From positions 25,328-89,327 of the forward strand of contig NZ_JAKIKQ010000020.1 of NCBI RefSeq assembly GCF_023284045.1: a stretch of 64,000 bases of DNA, written 5' to 3'. The stretch is from Shewanella kaireitica. Its GTDB lineage: Bacteria; Pseudomonadota; Gammaproteobacteria; Enterobacterales; Shewanellaceae. Made by a program: the position numbers and the translations under genes. Shown one piece after another: positions 10,001 to 18,290 of the stretch. Numbering within the stretch: position 1 is the stretch's first letter; every line of letters begins with the position of its first letter. The notes beneath the pieces were generated by a model. It searched no databases, was not told the DNA's origin, and was given only the letters and a program-made list of their open reading frames with translations.

Positions 10001-10071
10001 TCCCCACAACCAACAGTTGCCGCAGCGACAGAAACAACGCCTGCCTGCGTTAAAAATTTACGTCTATCCAT
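7036..10071 (-). CDS. Molybdopterin oxidoreductase catalytic subunit, TtrA-like (tetrathionate reductase type)
   Basis: A 1011-residue periplasmic enzyme with a twin-arginine signal (MDRRKFLTQAGVV). Its first Fe-S motif is CFSCYNICG near residue 70, with a distant CAKGASC region near 132-138. The likely Mo-ligand Cys lies in the segment KHAYCGAAQATG near residue 249. Length, motif layout and the upstream TAT ferredoxin fit tetrathionate reductase TtrA and its relatives (SrdA/ArrA branch) better than DmsA. The partner gene lies 9 bases upstream. No NrfD/TtrC membrane subunit is present. Its final 30 codons are repeated downstream. The substrate is inferred only; tetrathionate, arsenate, selenate or another oxyanion would all fit. 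Confidence 0.75.
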   Translation of the reverse strand: MDRRKFLTQAGVVSVAAATVGCGDKSKPIHPVRSQDVSRFGHPIPPECQQDANGEWQQTAGVRTAYSRCFSCYNICGLRVRVDAKNDKILKVGGNPYCENNSGSPLPIETSVKQSYIALAGEKGLENRATTCAKGASCADSVDDERRVTQVLKRDGKRGEGRWVTISYEQALQEILAGGDLFGEGHVEGLRSLRQLDKPVKPGYPEFGSAANHLFATYCAEDTLRGSFYARFMQQAWGTSNLGTKHAYCGAAQATGYSLGMAAGFEEWLNDVDWENVEYGLFMGTSPGSSGASLNRVGRGLADSRVDRKFKYVCVDPLLRTTVAADTNATWLAVKPGQDAAFSFGVIRTMLEEGWFNKTHLEGASEQAAKAAGELNYTNAGHLVIVDPKHPQYRRFAKAKDFGLGGDEAIIIKAGSQEFVSAESGDKAELFVRKTLKDNAGRKVTLASSLYLLREESQRTSMQEYAAKSGIAVADMRQVAKDLGHYGRKACVAGNGGTNSSDGYVMGWIWATLNTLVGSHDAKGGAIYGNGPIGGMEGRYDLANIDNGVSLDGVVNACRDGAYESSTEYQQKVAKGQNPYPASTPWHEVLPAMNAAEQWTSHANSDPYQAKVLFNWRNNFLYSAASISQEVVASIADPKRLPLVIGIDCHMNETNRYADYFIPDRSMLEEYAADRMWGSHMLGVVAAAPLVTPRTVKTAAGQHVCMEQLLVDIALDMQLPGFGKGAIAREDGSSADLLCFEDWHAKYLANVAAQCESLPTVTAEDRQWAGLDYAMKPLTPRLTATEAAEVEALLSRGGYYVADDRYDGDFIKGAGAKCLQLYHEAVAQVRHAYSGEYYPGTVTYHEHRFWNGDSWDSHWPSSEYPLLFSSYKATVRSNYAVAYKRIAEISPTNFVYMHTETAQQQNLKDGDTVRLVTANGKPAEGRLQTDLGVAKGAVCVSHGFGHSKGFGGDDRVINGKKLAGLKERAGGVAINQMIPSDPTRNQTASMLNDYWTGANCRHGIPIRVEKV

Positions 10072-10080
10072 TACCAGCTC

Positions 10081-10776
10081 CTAGCGTTGCCATTCGAGGA
10101 AGTTAAGTGACAAAATCTGTTTATCCTGTGGCTGTTCAGGCAAACCGATATAAAAGATATTTGGTTTAGTCCCCTCTCCAGCCAACATGGCGTACACCTT
10201 ATTATCAGCAACCAGTTTTGAGACGGTGCTAGTGGGATCGTTTAAATCGCCAAAGCTGCGCGCCTCGCCAATGCAGGTTTCTACACAGGCAGGCAGCAGC
10301 CCCGCTGATACACGATGAATACAGAAGTTACATTTTTCAGGAGGAGTCTCTAAGCTTTCATCTTTACGTCTTGCCCCATATGGACAAGCATCGACACATA
10401 ACTGGCAGTGAATACACTCGTCATGATCGATCACCACAATGCCATCTTCCTCGCGTTTGTAAGTTGCCTCAGCAGGGCAAACATCAACACAAGGAGGGTT
10501 ATCACATTGATTACATTGATTAGGTACCGCAAGCGTCGCTAAGCCGGTGCTGGTTTCGAGTGCCGCTTGGTTGACACGCGTTCGACAACGGCCTGCCTCA
10601 GTTTGGTTTTCCATTGCACAGGACACAGTACAAGATAGACAGCCTGTGCAACGGCGAACATCAAACACCATAGCCAATCTTTTCCCAGCGGTTTTAGCTT
10701 GAAGTTGCGCGCTAGGGATGAGAGTCAACATTGCTCCACCAGCGGCCATTTTTAATATGGATCGTCTATCCAACAT
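10081..10776 (-). CDS. Four-cluster [4Fe-4S] subunit, TtrB-like, TAT-exported
   Basis: A 231-residue protein with a TAT-type leader (LDRRSILKMAAGGAML). It has four Cys clusters typical of the NrfC/PsrB/TtrB family: CTGCLSCTVSC, CNQCDNPPCVDVC, CIHCQLCVDAC, and CNFC with a paired distal PACVETC. It would pass electrons to the catalytic subunit 9 bases downstream. Gene order B then A matches ttrBCA with C missing. Its promoter should lie in the AT-rich region 10777-11361 shared with the divergent LysR gene. Confidence 0.8.
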   Translation of the reverse strand: MLDRRSILKMAAGGAMLTLIPSAQLQAKTAGKRLAMVFDVRRCTGCLSCTVSCAMENQTEAGRCRTRVNQAALETSTGLATLAVPNQCNQCDNPPCVDVCPAEATYKREEDGIVVIDHDECIHCQLCVDACPYGARRKDESLETPPEKCNFCIHRVSAGLLPACVETCIGEARSFGDLNDPTSTVSKLVADNKVYAMLAGEGTKPNIFYIGLPEQPQDKQILSLNFLEWQR

Positions 10777-10917
10777 ATTCTTTCCTTATTGTGAATGCAG
10801 TAATTAATACTCATAGCACTTATAAAATCCATTTTTTAAAATACACTTAAAAATGTAAATATATAAACAAAGGAACAGTTAAACGTCTAAATATCAAATA
10901 ATGGTCACAATAGAAAA

Positions 10918-11045
10918 ATAATTTAACTTTTAATGAAATTAAATCTAGAGATAGATTTAGGAGTGGCTTCACATTGTAAAAATAATTTTATTTTTAATGA
11001 AATTAAATCTAGGGATAGATTTAAGAGAAGCTTCACATGATAAAA
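10918..11045. repeat. Tandem 64-bp duplication carrying a dyad, in a divergent promoter region
   Basis: Two near-identical 64-bp units (10918-10981 and 10982-11045) differ at about ten positions. Each contains the inverted repeat AAATCTA-N4-TAGATTT (10941-10958 and 11005-11022) and the block GCTTCACAT. They lie in the 585-base AT-rich gap between the TtrBA-like operon and the LysR gene and look like a duplicated operator, possibly of that LysR protein. A CRP-like half match, TGTGACTTATAACACT, is at 11288-11303. No gene was seen in the gap. Confidence 0.65.
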
Positions 11046-11361
11046 ATAGTGACTTAGACTTATATCACACTTTTAAATAAACAAAAGATATCGGCAATAA
11101 AACTATTATTTTTCAATGCCTTATCTGTACGTAAAATAAAACATCTATATAGTACCAACGTGCAAGTTAATAACAACCCAAGGCTGAATTAATTCTCTAG
11201 AGTAAATATCACTATTTGATATTTGCGAATATTAATATGTAAAACACGAGAGCTAAATCAAAAATATAAAAACAAGCTTTTAAAAAGTGTGACTTATAAC
11301 ACTGAATATCACAACTCTTATATAGATTATATAAACCACATAAAACGCAGGTGATTTATCC

Positions 11362-12327
11362 ATGAACAAAATAGACCAATTAAATTACAATCAATTAAAA
11401 GTGTTTATTGCAATATATGAACATGGTCAAAGTCACCAAGCTGCAAATGAGTTAGGTATGACCGCCTCTGGTGTCAGTAGAACACTAAAAATATTAAGAG
11501 ACATATTTAAAGACTCTCTTTTTATAAGGCGCTGCTCTGGTTTTGTCGCTACCGAGAAAACCCACCAACTTATTCCTATGGCAAAAAGCCTAGTAGAACA
11601 GTATCAAAAAATAGAGATGCAGCATTCTGTATTTACCCCTGCTGAATCTGGAGGACAGTTCGTCATCCATGCCTATGATGAATTTGTTTATGCAGTACAG
11701 AAAGTCGTTCGTGATGACATTCTGAAAGAAGCACCCAATCTTAGGTTTGATGTTCGGGTACTGACTCATGATTGCTCCACAGAGCTTGCCAATGGCGATA
11801 TGGACTTTGTGGTCGTATATGAAGGGTTTAATGCTAAAAACCTTAATTATGAAATGTTCTCTGAAACTGACAGCCTGTATATCTTGGCCCAGCGTGATCA
11901 TCAGATTTTCCATCAAGCTATTACGCTTGAAAACCTTTCCCGTTTCCCCTGCTTAGAGATTGATAACTACGACGATCTCGCTTGCCCACTACTGGTCAAC
12001 TTATGCCGTGAACAAGATCTATGCATGGAAGTGGAAGGTTATACCGACAGCCTAGCATCAGCAATGCGTTTACTCAGCGAAACCGACGCTATCACTCTGA
12101 GCTGCAACCAATTTACACGCCAATTCGTCAACATGTTGCCAGATATCAATTACATAAAATTACCAGAAGACTTGGCACAGAAATGTCGAGTTCGCCGCCG
12201 TGAAAACCGTGAAATTGGTAACTATGTTCTGTTCGGAGACACCAATCATTCGGCCGCATTCAACTGGGTCAAATCAAAATTAATTTGCGGGCTAGAAAGA
12301 GAATGGCGCATAGCCAGTGAAGCCTAG
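11362..12327 (+). CDS. LysR-family transcriptional regulator
   Basis: A 321-residue protein with an N-terminal winged HTH (residues about 8-67, containing HQAANELGMTASGVSRTLK) and a C-terminal substrate-binding fold from about 95 to 300. It lies between the divergent TtrBA-like pair and the downstream DMSO-reductase-family operon and could control either. Two 64-bp dyad repeats stand about 320-440 bases upstream. The effector is unknown. Confidence 0.85.
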   Translation: MNKIDQLNYNQLKVFIAIYEHGQSHQAANELGMTASGVSRTLKILRDIFKDSLFIRRCSGFVATEKTHQLIPMAKSLVEQYQKIEMQHSVFTPAESGGQFVIHAYDEFVYAVQKVVRDDILKEAPNLRFDVRVLTHDCSTELANGDMDFVVVYEGFNAKNLNYEMFSETDSLYILAQRDHQIFHQAITLENLSRFPCLEIDNYDDLACPLLVNLCREQDLCMEVEGYTDSLASAMRLLSETDAITLSCNQFTRQFVNMLPDINYIKLPEDLAQKCRVRRRENREIGNYVLFGDTNHSAAFNWVKSKLICGLEREWRIASEA

Positions 12328-12529
12328 CGTTATATCAATAGGAGAAGTCAAAAGCGGGTCGATGAGAGACCTTATTTTGCATTTAAAGGAGCTAAATCAG
12401 AACCAAAACAGTGAGTGACCGAGTCAGTAACAGCTACGCCTGAAGCTAAGTTACTGACAAAGCAATATCAATGTCGTCAATGCGAAAAGAATAAGTAGTG
12501 AATTAACACTATCAAGATGGGGAAAACAT

Positions 12530-14743
12530 ATGAAAATTAACAGACGCACCTTCCTGCAGGGAGTTGGAGCCAGTTCTGTTGTAGGCTCTTTGTCTGGCTT
12601 AGTGCCAGGTATAGCCACTGCAACAGAACGCGGAGGCGCACCAGACAAGTTGCTTAAGCGTGAGGGTAAAATCGTTTATCACACTTGTCAGCGTAACTGT
12701 GCTGACCGTTGTCTGCTGAAGTTTACCGTTCAAAATGGCCGAATGACCTATGTCGAAGGCGCATCAGAGATGAAGAAAATGGGTACATCTCCATGCGTTA
12801 AAGGCCACGCCTACGTCCAGTATACTTATGCTGCCGACCGCATTTTGCACCCAATGGAACGAGCGGGAGCAAAAGGTGAAGGTAAATGGCGCCGCATCAG
12901 CTGGGATGAAGCTTATCAAAAAATCTCTAGCCGCTTACAACAAATCATCAAAGAGCATGGCGCTGACTCCATTTTGCCATACAGCTATTCAGGCCATGAA
13001 GGCGTTATCGGTAAATACGGCGGACCAAGCCGTTTCTTTAACGCAGTTGGCTCTCGCAAGCTAGATCGTAAAGTGTGTGTTTTCGCCGCTTATGAAGGAT
13101 TAAAGTCTGTTACGGGTACTTACCAAGGACCCGATCCCTACGACAATATTTACACCAACTGTTATATCTCTTGGGGGCAGAACGAAACTGCCACTAACGT
13201 GCATGGTATTAAATTCATTAACCAAGCACGCGACAAAGGTGCCAAGCTATTAGTTGTCAACCCAGTTCGAACACCTATCGCATCACAAGCTGATATCTGG
13301 CTCCAACCAAAACCAAGTACCGATACCCATCTTGCGACTGGGATCATGAAGTACCTAATTGAAAATAACTTAGCCGATACTCAGTTTATCGAAGCTAATA
13401 CTATTGGTTACCAAGACCTGCTTAAACGCGTAGACGAAATGAGCTATGACGAAATAGAGAAAGTGACTGGTGTACCAAGAGAGAAGATGTTCAAATTTGC
13501 CAAAGTTTACGGCGAATCTGAGCTCTCTGTTATTCGCCTCGGTTATGGTATGCAGCGTAACTACAACGGTGCACGTATGTCTCGCGCTATTGCGATGATG
13601 CATGCCGTTGCGGGTCAATACGGTAAAATTGGTAATGGCTTCGTTTACGATAACACCCAAGCCGATGACAGCTTAAACTACTCTAAAGGCCGTGCGGATC
13701 ATATCCATCCAAATGGCGACACCGTGGGTCATGTGAACATGACGGAGATCGCTAAAGCGATTCATCCAACAAACCCAACCGCTTACGGTAAACCTATCAA
13801 GCCAATTAAGGCTGTAATCAACTACAACGGTAACTTTGTATCAGTCGCACCAGACTCCAATGCGTGTCGTTTAGGCGCGATGCGTGATGATCTGTTCTTA
13901 GTCGTCCATGACTTCTTAATGACAGATACCGCAGAACTGGCTGACATTATCGTGCCATCAACCACCCAGTTTGAGTTCCCAGATATGGGCACCGACTACA
14001 ACTGCTACCACATGCAAACTTCTGAAAAAGTGATTGAGCCTTTAGGTGAGTCTAAAGACAACTGGATCTTCTTTAAGGAACTTGCAGCTCACATGGGGCT
14101 TGATCATCACCCAGAGATGCGAGTTGACTATGAACAGATCCTGCGTGATTTCTTAGACACCGAAGAGCCAGCGTTTAGACACAACAACATCACTTATGAG
14201 CAGATCATTAAAGAGAAGTTTGTCACCGTCTATGATCAGCGCCCTTACTTTGGCGACGGCAAGTACAAGACGCCAAGTGGCAAGATTGAGTTTTACTCAG
14301 AGATGATGAAAGAGGCGGGCTACCACCCAGTCATCGACTTTGGTTTGCCAGAAGATGAGATGATCCCAGAAGAGAAGAGCTTGCCATTCCGCATGCTATC
14401 TCCAGCGATCCCTCAGCGTGCTAACAGTTCATTCTACAACGTGAAGTACATTCGTAACTTCCCTGCATACTTCGCCAAAATTAACACCGAAGATGCTAAA
14501 GCGCTTGGCATTAGTAATAACGACAGAGTCAGACTCAGCAACCACCGAGGCGAGGCATTCTTTGTCGCACAGGTTTCAAGTCAAGTGGGTCGCGGCACCG
14601 TAATGGCACCAAAGAACAACTGGCGCCGTATGGATCCGCAAGGTAAAGCCAGTTGTACCAACAACCTCACTACCGACAAGTTAACCGATATGGGTGGCTG
14701 TTCAGCCTACCACTCGACTAATGTCGCGATAGAAAAAGCCTAA
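12530..14743 (+). CDS. DMSO-reductase-family molybdopterin oxidoreductase, catalytic subunit
   Basis: A 737-residue enzyme with a TAT signal (INRRTFLQGVGASS). It has a [4Fe-4S] motif, CQRNCADRC, with the fourth Cys at SPCVKGH. The molybdopterin and dinucleotide-binding domains follow, then a C-terminal MopB_CT domain (about 610-730). The likely metal-ligand region is RKVCVFAAYEG, of the type with Cys rather than Ser. It starts an operon with a ferredoxin subunit and a TorD-type chaperone, and an FdhC-like cytochrome b follows. It is not a canonical formate dehydrogenase. Polysulfide, thiosulfate, S- or N-oxides are possible substrates; the sequence does not decide. Confidence 0.8.
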   Translation: MKINRRTFLQGVGASSVVGSLSGLVPGIATATERGGAPDKLLKREGKIVYHTCQRNCADRCLLKFTVQNGRMTYVEGASEMKKMGTSPCVKGHAYVQYTYAADRILHPMERAGAKGEGKWRRISWDEAYQKISSRLQQIIKEHGADSILPYSYSGHEGVIGKYGGPSRFFNAVGSRKLDRKVCVFAAYEGLKSVTGTYQGPDPYDNIYTNCYISWGQNETATNVHGIKFINQARDKGAKLLVVNPVRTPIASQADIWLQPKPSTDTHLATGIMKYLIENNLADTQFIEANTIGYQDLLKRVDEMSYDEIEKVTGVPREKMFKFAKVYGESELSVIRLGYGMQRNYNGARMSRAIAMMHAVAGQYGKIGNGFVYDNTQADDSLNYSKGRADHIHPNGDTVGHVNMTEIAKAIHPTNPTAYGKPIKPIKAVINYNGNFVSVAPDSNACRLGAMRDDLFLVVHDFLMTDTAELADIIVPSTTQFEFPDMGTDYNCYHMQTSEKVIEPLGESKDNWIFFKELAAHMGLDHHPEMRVDYEQILRDFLDTEEPAFRHNNITYEQIIKEKFVTVYDQRPYFGDGKYKTPSGKIEFYSEMMKEAGYHPVIDFGLPEDEMIPEEKSLPFRMLSPAIPQRANSSFYNVKYIRNFPAYFAKINTEDAKALGISNNDRVRLSNHRGEAFFVAQVSSQVGRGTVMAPKNNWRRMDPQGKASCTNNLTTDKLTDMGGCSAYHSTNVAIEKA

Positions 14744-14753
14744 GGAGTAAAAG

Positions 14754-15299
14754 ATGTCTATTAATCAAAAAGTGGGCTTTGTCTTCAGACAAGAAAACTG
14801 TGTCGGTTGTGGTGCCTGTACTGTGGCCTGTCAAATTCACAATGAGCTTCCTGAAAACCATCGCTTCCGCAAGGTCGATCGCTATGAAGTACAGCGCGAA
14901 GATGGCGCGGTTGATGTGTGGCTATCCCACTCTTGCATGCACTGTGAAAACCCAGCCTGTTTGATGGTTTGTCCGGCAAAAGCTTACCACGTTAGAGACG
15001 ACGGAATTGTGGTACTAGACCGTGAAAAATGTACTGGCTGTGGCTTATGTGCCAGCGCCTGTCCTTATTCAGCAGTCAGTATTCGCGAAGACGATGGCAA
15101 GGCCGACAAGTGCAACATGTGTGTTGAACTTCTTGACCGCGGAATGAAGCCAGCCTGCGTCACCGGTTGCCCTGTTCAATGTATTGAAACAGGCAATATC
15201 GATGAGGTGTTAAAGCGACCTTCAGCAAGTAAAGAAGGTATCGGCTACGGCGATTGCATCACGAAACCTAACATGGTGATTATTAAGGAACGCGCATAA
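14754..15299 (+). CDS. Four-cluster [4Fe-4S] ferredoxin subunit, DmsB-like
   Basis: A 181-residue protein with four ferredoxin-type Cys groups (CVGCGACTVAC, CMHCENPACLMVC, CTGCGLCASAC, and CNMC with PACVTGC). There is no signal peptide, so it would be carried out by its TAT-exported partner. It starts 10 bases after the catalytic gene, with AAGGAG before the ATG. It should link the molybdoenzyme to the membrane cytochrome. Its stop overlaps the next start by one base, so translation is probably coupled. Confidence 0.85.
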   Translation: MSINQKVGFVFRQENCVGCGACTVACQIHNELPENHRFRKVDRYEVQREDGAVDVWLSHSCMHCENPACLMVCPAKAYHVRDDGIVVLDREKCTGCGLCASACPYSAVSIREDDGKADKCNMCVELLDRGMKPACVTGCPVQCIETGNIDEVLKRPSASKEGIGYGDCITKPNMVIIKERA

Positions 15300-15886
15300 T
15301 GACTAGCCAATATGGCCCAATGGCAACGGCTTACTTTGCCTTTAAGTCGATGATTTTCTTTCCATCTAAGGCAGAGGCGTTAAACGGATTAATCGCGTAT
15401 CTCGAAGCGAGTAACCCACAAAGCCCTTTGTTAAACGAAGCAAAGCGCTTTATCGACGATGCATCTGAACTGGAGTTTGACTTCAATCGCATGTGTATTG
15501 GGCCATATAAGCTGTTGGTTGCTCCCTACGAGGGAGTCTACCGCAGCGGCAATCATGTCATGAATACAGACGAGACCGTCAGAGTTGCCGAGTTTTACCA
15601 ACATATTGGCTTGGTCATTGACGAAAAATTCAATGAACCCGCCGACTTTATCGGTAACGAATTGGAGTTTCTCTACTGTGTTCACGCGTTAGCCAGTGAG
15701 CAGAAAGCAGCAAACGATATCGAAGCCTTTGAGGAGCTAACGGCCATTGCCGATGAGTTTCTTACTAAGCATCTGGGTACTTGGATCACTCCCTTCTGTG
15801 AAGGAATAAAAAACCATGCTCAACATGCATTTTGGCGTGAGTTTGCTATTGAACTGCACCTTTTTGTCACTAAGCAAATGCAGTGA
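15299..15886 (+). CDS. TorD/DmsD-family molybdoenzyme chaperone
   Basis: A 195-residue, mostly helical soluble protein. Its position directly after the ferredoxin subunit (TAATG overlap) and features such as MCIGPYKLLVAPYEGVYRSG and the later EFLYCVHAL match the TorD/DmsD chaperones, which bind the TAT signal and help cofactor loading of the partner catalytic subunit. The partner is presumably the product of the gene at 12530. Confidence 0.75.
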   Translation: MTSQYGPMATAYFAFKSMIFFPSKAEALNGLIAYLEASNPQSPLLNEAKRFIDDASELEFDFNRMCIGPYKLLVAPYEGVYRSGNHVMNTDETVRVAEFYQHIGLVIDEKFNEPADFIGNELEFLYCVHALASEQKAANDIEAFEELTAIADEFLTKHLGTWITPFCEGIKNHAQHAFWREFAIELHLFVTKQMQ

Positions 15887-16028
15887 TGGCTTAACCTTAT
15901 ATAACCACAGTTAAGCCACTATGTACCAAGCAAAAAGGTAATAGCCGTCGGTAGCTGAACTTATACCCCATCAGGTATTCGACGGGTAGAACCAAATAGG
16001 CGACCTAAAGTCGCCAAAGGAGTTATTA

Positions 16029-16994
16029 ATGAACAGAGCAATAAGATTGTTTAGTTTTATTGTCATCAGCCTGTTTGTCTCAACGGCAGCTATGGCTGCT
16101 GACGTTGCAACACTGCAACCTCAGCAATGGCAAAAAATTCAGGAACACGCTATTCCAGGAGACATCCCTGAGATCCGCGGTATGCCAACACAAGTTGAAC
16201 TATTAATGCCGGCATCAGTACCAGAAGATGCCAATGAAGCTGTACTTGGTTACTTAGGTGCCACCGACAGCATTGCATTTTTAGTGTTTGCCAGCCTATT
16301 TGGCGTCATTGCGCTATTTATCATTTTTATCATGGTAAATGGTATCTCGCGTCTAGATAAAGGCTTCTCAGGCAAGGTGATCAAACGTTGGTCAGGCCTC
16401 AGTATCAGTGTGCATTGGTTAGGTGCTATCGCTTGCATACTACTCATGCTAACTGGCTTAGTTTTAGCGTGCGGTCGACACTACTTTGAGCCAAGCATGA
16501 ACGCGCCAAGCTGGGCATCACTAGTAGGGCTTTCAAGTGGCCTGCATGAGTTGATGGCGTTCCCATTCATCTTGGGTTACGTGTTAATGATTTTGATGTG
16601 GGCACCAAAGCAAATCCCTGCAAGTTATGACTTGAAATGGTTTGCTGTTTTAGGTGGTTACCTCAATACCGGTAAGAAACATCACCCAGATGCTGGTTTT
16701 GCCAATGCGGGTGAGAAACTTTGGTTTTGGGTGTTTGCCCTCTTTGGTGGCGTGATGGTGGCTTCAGGGCTAACAATGATGTTCCCAGAAACCTTCGTAG
16801 TGACCAAGAATACCGCTAACTTTATGCTGGTATTACACATTGTCTCTACCATCATTATCAGCGCGTTCTCAGTCGTACACATCTTCATGGCAACCGTCAT
16901 GTCTGAAGGCGGTATGTCTAACATGACCTCTGGTTACTGTGACGAAAACTGGGCTAAGCAACACCATAACTTATGGTTTAAAGAGCTGAAGTAA
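16029..16994 (+). CDS. Diheme cytochrome b membrane subunit, FdnI/FdhC-like
   Basis: A 321-residue protein with a signal peptide (ending AAMA) and a periplasmic N-terminal segment. About five membrane helices include SISVHWLGAIACILLMLTGL, HELMAFPFILGYVL and VLHIVSTIIISAFSVVHIF. The His residues in these helices match the formate dehydrogenase gamma family, which oxidises or reduces quinone. It is 142 bases after the chaperone gene; a GGCGAC/GTCGCC hairpin (15999-16015) directly precedes the ribosome site AAAGGAG. Its pairing with a non-formate molybdoenzyme is unusual. It could also serve a formate dehydrogenase encoded elsewhere. Confidence 0.8.
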   Translation: MNRAIRLFSFIVISLFVSTAAMAADVATLQPQQWQKIQEHAIPGDIPEIRGMPTQVELLMPASVPEDANEAVLGYLGATDSIAFLVFASLFGVIALFIIFIMVNGISRLDKGFSGKVIKRWSGLSISVHWLGAIACILLMLTGLVLACGRHYFEPSMNAPSWASLVGLSSGLHELMAFPFILGYVLMILMWAPKQIPASYDLKWFAVLGGYLNTGKKHHPDAGFANAGEKLWFWVFALFGGVMVASGLTMMFPETFVVTKNTANFMLVLHIVSTIIISAFSVVHIFMATVMSEGGMSNMTSGYCDENWAKQHHNLWFKELK

Positions 16995-17018
16995 CTCAGT
17001 CGCTAAATAGCACTATCG

Positions 17019-17046
17019 GCCCGTCAACACTTAGCTGTTGATGGGC
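17019..17046 (+). terminator. Possible terminator hairpin
   Basis: An 11-bp stem (GCCCGTCAACA with TGTTGATGGGC, one G-T pair) and 6-base loop lie after the cytochrome b gene. There is no T-run, so termination is uncertain. Confidence 0.4.
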
Positions 17047-17136
17047 AATCCAACAGCACACATTTATTCGTTCGGCACCAACTCTAGCCTCTAGAGAGGG
17101 CGACTTTTTGCTGCCGAAATATAGGGAAATACACAG

Positions 17137-18195
17137 ATGAAAACCTTAAAATCGATTGTCGCGGTTGCAGTAAACTTATGCTGCGTTAACGCTTATGCAG
17201 CTGATAACAATGCCGAACTAGAAGCGCGTATTGCCAAGCTTGAAAATAACGCTGCACCGTCACAGTTCAAAAATAGCCAAGTCAGCCTATACGGCTCTAT
17301 TCGTCCAACATTAAGTTACTTAGACGACAGCCAAGATGAAACTTGGGATGTTCGCGATGCACTCTCTCGCATCGGTATTAAAGCCAGCACTGAATTTGCC
17401 GACGGCTGGACCGCTATCGCGCAAGGCGAATGGAGTGTCGATATTGCCAACTCTGGCAACTTCGGCAAAGCGCGCCAAGCCTACGCTGCCATAGCGTCAC
17501 CATACGGCCAAGTCGGCATTGGTAAGCAACGTCCTGCGCAGTACACCTTAGTGGCTGAATATGTCGATATCTTTAACCACGGCAACAGCCCTTACGCCTA
17601 CGACCATGAAAGCCCATTCTTTGTCGATAACTTTGTCACTTATCAGCTAGTCACGGGTGACTTTACCTGGATGGCAGGTGCCCAGTTTGATGGCGACAAT
17701 GGCGATGACGCCACCGACATGGTCAACCTTGGTGTTGGTTACGATATTAACCAACTACACATAGGTTTAGGCTATGTCACGCAAAATACGCTTGATAGCA
17801 ATAACATTGAAGGCGACGACAACACCTTTGGTGGCGTAGTGGCTTACACCTTCAGTAATGATCTGTACCTTGCGGTGAGCTATCAAGACAAGCAGTACAA
17901 CTATGATGCCGGCAGCATGAATAAAGATCGCAGCGGCAGCACCTTAGACACCGCACTGGCCTACCCTATTTTTGATGACTACAAAATTAAACTCGGTTAC
18001 TTCCAGTTCAAAGATGGTATCGATGGTGAAACGTCTGCAGATTACGATGGCTTCAACACCACTCTTGAATGGAACCCAATCGAAAATGTTCGCGTCCACC
18101 TAGAGTATTTAGATAAGAGCTACGATCATCAAGAGAATGATCACGCGATTACCATCGGCTTTAGATACGACTTTAACCTCACGTGGCAAGGCTAG
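17137..18195 (+). CDS. Outer-membrane porin (Gram-negative porin family)
   Basis: A 352-residue protein with a signal peptide (NLCCVNAYA). A short coiled N-terminal segment (ELEARIAKLEN) is followed by a beta-barrel rich in alternating aromatic residues, starting SQVSLYGSIRPTLSYLDD. The C-terminal residue is Gly after a strand, not the usual Phe. It has its own promoter region and a strong terminator. It lies at the end of the respiratory island and could admit the electron acceptor, but this is only inferred from position. Confidence 0.8.
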   Translation: MKTLKSIVAVAVNLCCVNAYAADNNAELEARIAKLENNAAPSQFKNSQVSLYGSIRPTLSYLDDSQDETWDVRDALSRIGIKASTEFADGWTAIAQGEWSVDIANSGNFGKARQAYAAIASPYGQVGIGKQRPAQYTLVAEYVDIFNHGNSPYAYDHESPFFVDNFVTYQLVTGDFTWMAGAQFDGDNGDDATDMVNLGVGYDINQLHIGLGYVTQNTLDSNNIEGDDNTFGGVVAYTFSNDLYLAVSYQDKQYNYDAGSMNKDRSGSTLDTALAYPIFDDYKIKLGYFQFKDGIDGETSADYDGFNTTLEWNPIENVRVHLEYLDKSYDHQENDHAITIGFRYDFNLTWQG

Positions 18196-18239
18196 TCTAA
18201 CCGCTAGTTATACCGATCGGTATTAGCAAGCTCCAACCT

Positions 18240-18264
18240 AAAGAGGCCATCAAGGCCTCTTTTT
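18240..18264 (+). terminator. Rho-independent terminator
   Basis: The stem AAAGAGGCC/GGCCTCTTT with loop ATCAA and trailing TT ends the porin gene. A short palindrome, ATACCGATCGGTAT, lies just before it (about 18214-18227). Confidence 0.8.
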
Positions 18265-18290
18265 ATTCCTGTCACTTCGGGAGAAGAACA

